Source of the DNA: an uncultured Prochlorococcus sp.
GTDB taxonomy: Bacteria; Cyanobacteriota; Cyanobacteriia; PCC-6307; Cyanobiaceae
DNA: 64,000 bases
Reading direction: 5' to 3'
Assembly: GCA_902595175.1 (NCBI GenBank)
Contig: CACJPB010000002.1
Location: 1 to 64,000 of the forward strand
The stretch's first letter is position 1, and every line of letters begins with the position of its first letter. Below, one piece after another: positions 61,718 to 64,000 of this stretch. Position numbers and translations under genes: made by a program. Under the pieces are notes generated by a model. That model had not been told where the DNA came from and did no database searches. It saw only the letters and a list, made by a program, of their open reading frames with translations.

Positions 61718-63124
61718 TTGAGTCAAGATACCCTATTTGATAAAGTTTGGGATTTACATAAGGTTTCAAGTCTTCCTGGAGGATCTGATCAAATATTTAT
61801 TGGTCTTCACCTTATCCATGAAGTGACGAGTCCTCAAGCATTTGGTGCTTTAAAGGACAAAAAATTAAAAGTAAAATTCCCTGATAGAACTGTTGCTACT
61901 GTTGATCATATTGTGCCAACAGATAATCAGAGCAGGCCTTTCAAGGATAATCTCGCTGAACAGATGATTGAAACACTTGAGAAAAATTGCTTAGAACATA
62001 AAATAAGATTTTTTAATATTGGTAGTGGTAATCAAGGAATAGTTCATGTAGTAGCACCGGAATTAGGCCTAACTCAGCCAGGAATGACAATCGCTTGCGG
62101 AGATTCTCATACTTCAACTCATGGAGCTTTTGGGTCAATTGCTTTTGGTATAGGTACAAGTCAAGTAAGAGATGTTCTTGCTACCCAAACCTTAGCCATG
62201 AACAAATTGAAAGTGAGGCAGATTTGGTGTGACAATACATTATCTAAGGGTGTTTATGCTAAGGATTTAGTCCTTCATATAATTAATAAACTTGGTGTAA
62301 AGGCAGGAGTAGGTTTTGCATATGAATTCGCAGGACCTGCGATACATGAATTATCAATGGAAGAAAGGATGACGATATGCAATATGTCTATTGAAGGAGG
62401 AGCAAGATGCGGCTACATCAACCCTGATGAAAAGACCTTTAGTTACATTAAAAATAAATTATATGCTCCAAAAAATGAGCATTGGGATAGAGCGCTTAGA
62501 TGGTGGGAATCATTAAAAAGCGATGAAAATTCAATTTATGATGACGTAATTAAATTAGATGCTTCTAAGGTAGAACCAACTGTAACCTGGGGGATTACTC
62601 CCGGCCAAAGTATAAGCATTAATCAACAAATCCCTCTTTTAGATGAATTATCACCAAATGATAAATTAGTTGCAGAAGAGGCTTATGAATATATGAGTTT
62701 CAAGCCTGGACAATTAATAAAAGATACTCCTGTAGACGTTTGTTTCATAGGTAGTTGCACAAATGGAAGAATCAGTGACTTAAGAGTTGCAGCCAAAGTA
62801 TTAAAAGGCAAAAAAGTATCTAAGAATGTCAAAGCATTTGCAGTTCCAGGTTCAGAAAAAGTAGCCACTAAAGCAAAACAAGAGGGTCTAGATCAGATAT
62901 TTAGGGATTCTGGATTTCAATGGAGAGAACCTGGCTGCTCAATGTGTTTAGCAATGAATTCAGATAAGCTAATAGGTAATCAAGTTAGTGCGAGTTCTAG
63001 TAATAGAAATTTCAAGGGTAGGCAAGGATCTCCCAGTGGAAGAACACTTCTCATGAGTCCAGCAATGGTTGCCGCTGCTGCAATTAATGGCAAAGTCAGT
63101 GACGTTAGAGAATTTATTAACTGA
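61718..63124 (+). CDS. leuC: 3-isopropylmalate dehydratase large subunit
   Basis: [52 protein letters not shown]. Confidence 0.98.
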   Translation: MSQDTLFDKVWDLHKVSSLPGGSDQIFIGLHLIHEVTSPQAFGALKDKKLKVKFPDRTVATVDHIVPTDNQSRPFKDNLAEQMIETLEKNCLEHKIRFFNIGSGNQGIVHVVAPELGLTQPGMTIACGDSHTSTHGAFGSIAFGIGTSQVRDVLATQTLAMNKLKVRQIWCDNTLSKGVYAKDLVLHIINKLGVKAGVGFAYEFAGPAIHELSMEERMTICNMSIEGGARCGYINPDEKTFSYIKNKLYAPKNEHWDRALRWWESLKSDENSIYDDVIKLDASKVEPTVTWGITPGQSISINQQIPLLDELSPNDKLVAEEAYEYMSFKPGQLIKDTPVDVCFIGSCTNGRISDLRVAAKVLKGKKVSKNVKAFAVPGSEKVATKAKQEGLDQIFRDSGFQWREPGCSMCLAMNSDKLIGNQVSASSSNRNFKGRQGSPSGRTLLMSPAMVAAAAINGKVSDVREFIN

Positions 63125-63768
63125 TGAAATCAGAGTTTACCCAGCCAATTGGAAAAATTTCAAATATTAACGGGCAATGTATCCCGTTGATTGGAAATGA
63201 CATTGATACAGATCGAATAATTCCAGCGCGTTTTTTAAAGTGTGTTAACTTTGATTCATTGGGTGAATCTGTTTTTGAAGACGACAGAAAAACTTTAAAA
63301 GGTAAGCATCCTTTTGATCTTGAGGAAAACAAAAATGCCTCGATACTAATTGTTAATAGCAATTTTGGATGTGGTTCCAGCAGAGAGCATGCTCCCCAAG
63401 CGCTTATGAGATGGGGTATAAAAGCAATTATAGGAGAGAGTTTCGCCGATATTTTTTACAGTAACTGTATTGCAATCGGAATTCCATGTTTTACTCTACC
63501 TAAGAATTCTATAGAAGAGATACAAAACTATTGCGATAATAAATTTTTATTTTTAGAAATTGACCTTAAAAATTCATTCGCAAAAGCAAAAGATTTAAGT
63601 TTAAATCTTGAGATTAAAGAAAGCTCAAGAAAAATGTTTTTATCAGGTGAATGGGATGCAACTTCAACACTGCTTGAGAATGAAAACCTTATTGAAAATA
63701 AATTTAATGAATTACCCTATATAGAATTTAATTCTCTTTTAATAGTTAACCAAAACCTTGGTCCATAA
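63124..63768 (+). CDS. leuD: 3-isopropylmalate dehydratase small subunit
   Basis: IGNDIDTDRIIPARFLK; NFGCGSSREHAPQALMRWGIKAIIGESFADIFYSNC. Confidence 0.98.
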   Translation: MKSEFTQPIGKISNINGQCIPLIGNDIDTDRIIPARFLKCVNFDSLGESVFEDDRKTLKGKHPFDLEENKNASILIVNSNFGCGSSREHAPQALMRWGIKAIIGESFADIFYSNCIAIGIPCFTLPKNSIEEIQNYCDNKFLFLEIDLKNSFAKAKDLSLNLEIKESSRKMFLSGEWDATSTLLENENLIENKFNELPYIEFNSLLIVNQNLGP

Positions 63769-63918
63769 GAGATAACTATTATTTTGAATATTGATATTTT
63801 TATTGATTTTGATAATGCAGCTGATACATGATGGCTGAATGAAACTAATCAAAAGCAAAGAGAAGAATATTGATTTTATAATGTACCTGAAATCAATTTA
63901 AGAATTTAATTAAAACAA

Positions 63919-64000
63919 TTAATCTTGGGGACTTTCTAGATCTTTTCTATTTGGAGTCCTTGTTGGGTCACTTGCTAAAAATCCGAAAAGAAATATTCCA
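63919..64000 (-). CDS. psbI: Photosystem II protein PsbI, C-terminal part (5' end outside window)
   Basis: Not in ORF track. ...GIFLFGFLASDPTRTPNRKDLESPQD*. Confidence 0.93.
   Translation of the reverse strand, partial: GIFLFGFLASDPTRTPNRKDLESPQD

Overview
The window is a compact, AT-rich cyanobacterial chromosome segment. Gene content and order point to a high-light-clade Prochlorococcus: minDE, psbB-psbT, psbEFLJ with ycf48 and a rubredoxin, ndhCKJ, a single reduced phycoerythrin beta subunit with CpeS, chlD, amt1 and leuCD. Most of it is ordinary core genome. I support about 65 protein-coding genes, including several short ones that the ORF track misses or mis-starts (psbM, psbT, psbL, psbF, psbK, psbI and others). 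I also find four tRNA genes (Thr-UGU, Phe-GAA, Met-CAU, Arg-ACG). The clearest accessory locus is a ~2.6 kb micro-island at tRNA-Phe (about 9455-12055). It is bounded by a perfect 28-bp duplication of the tRNA 3' end (plus an imperfect copy of its terminator) and has four copies of ATGGAGTACA near its two ends. It carries three uncharacterised genes predicted to be exported or membrane-bound, and no recognisable integrase. Other items worth checking are a multi-hairpin leader upstream of a DUF3155-like gene, twin hairpins before the ribosomal protein S1 gene, a perfect NtcA box plus a terminator-like stem upstream of amt1, and the degenerate phycoerythrin locus. No CRISPR array, IS element or rRNA was seen. 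All family assignments are from reading the sequence; no database search was run.
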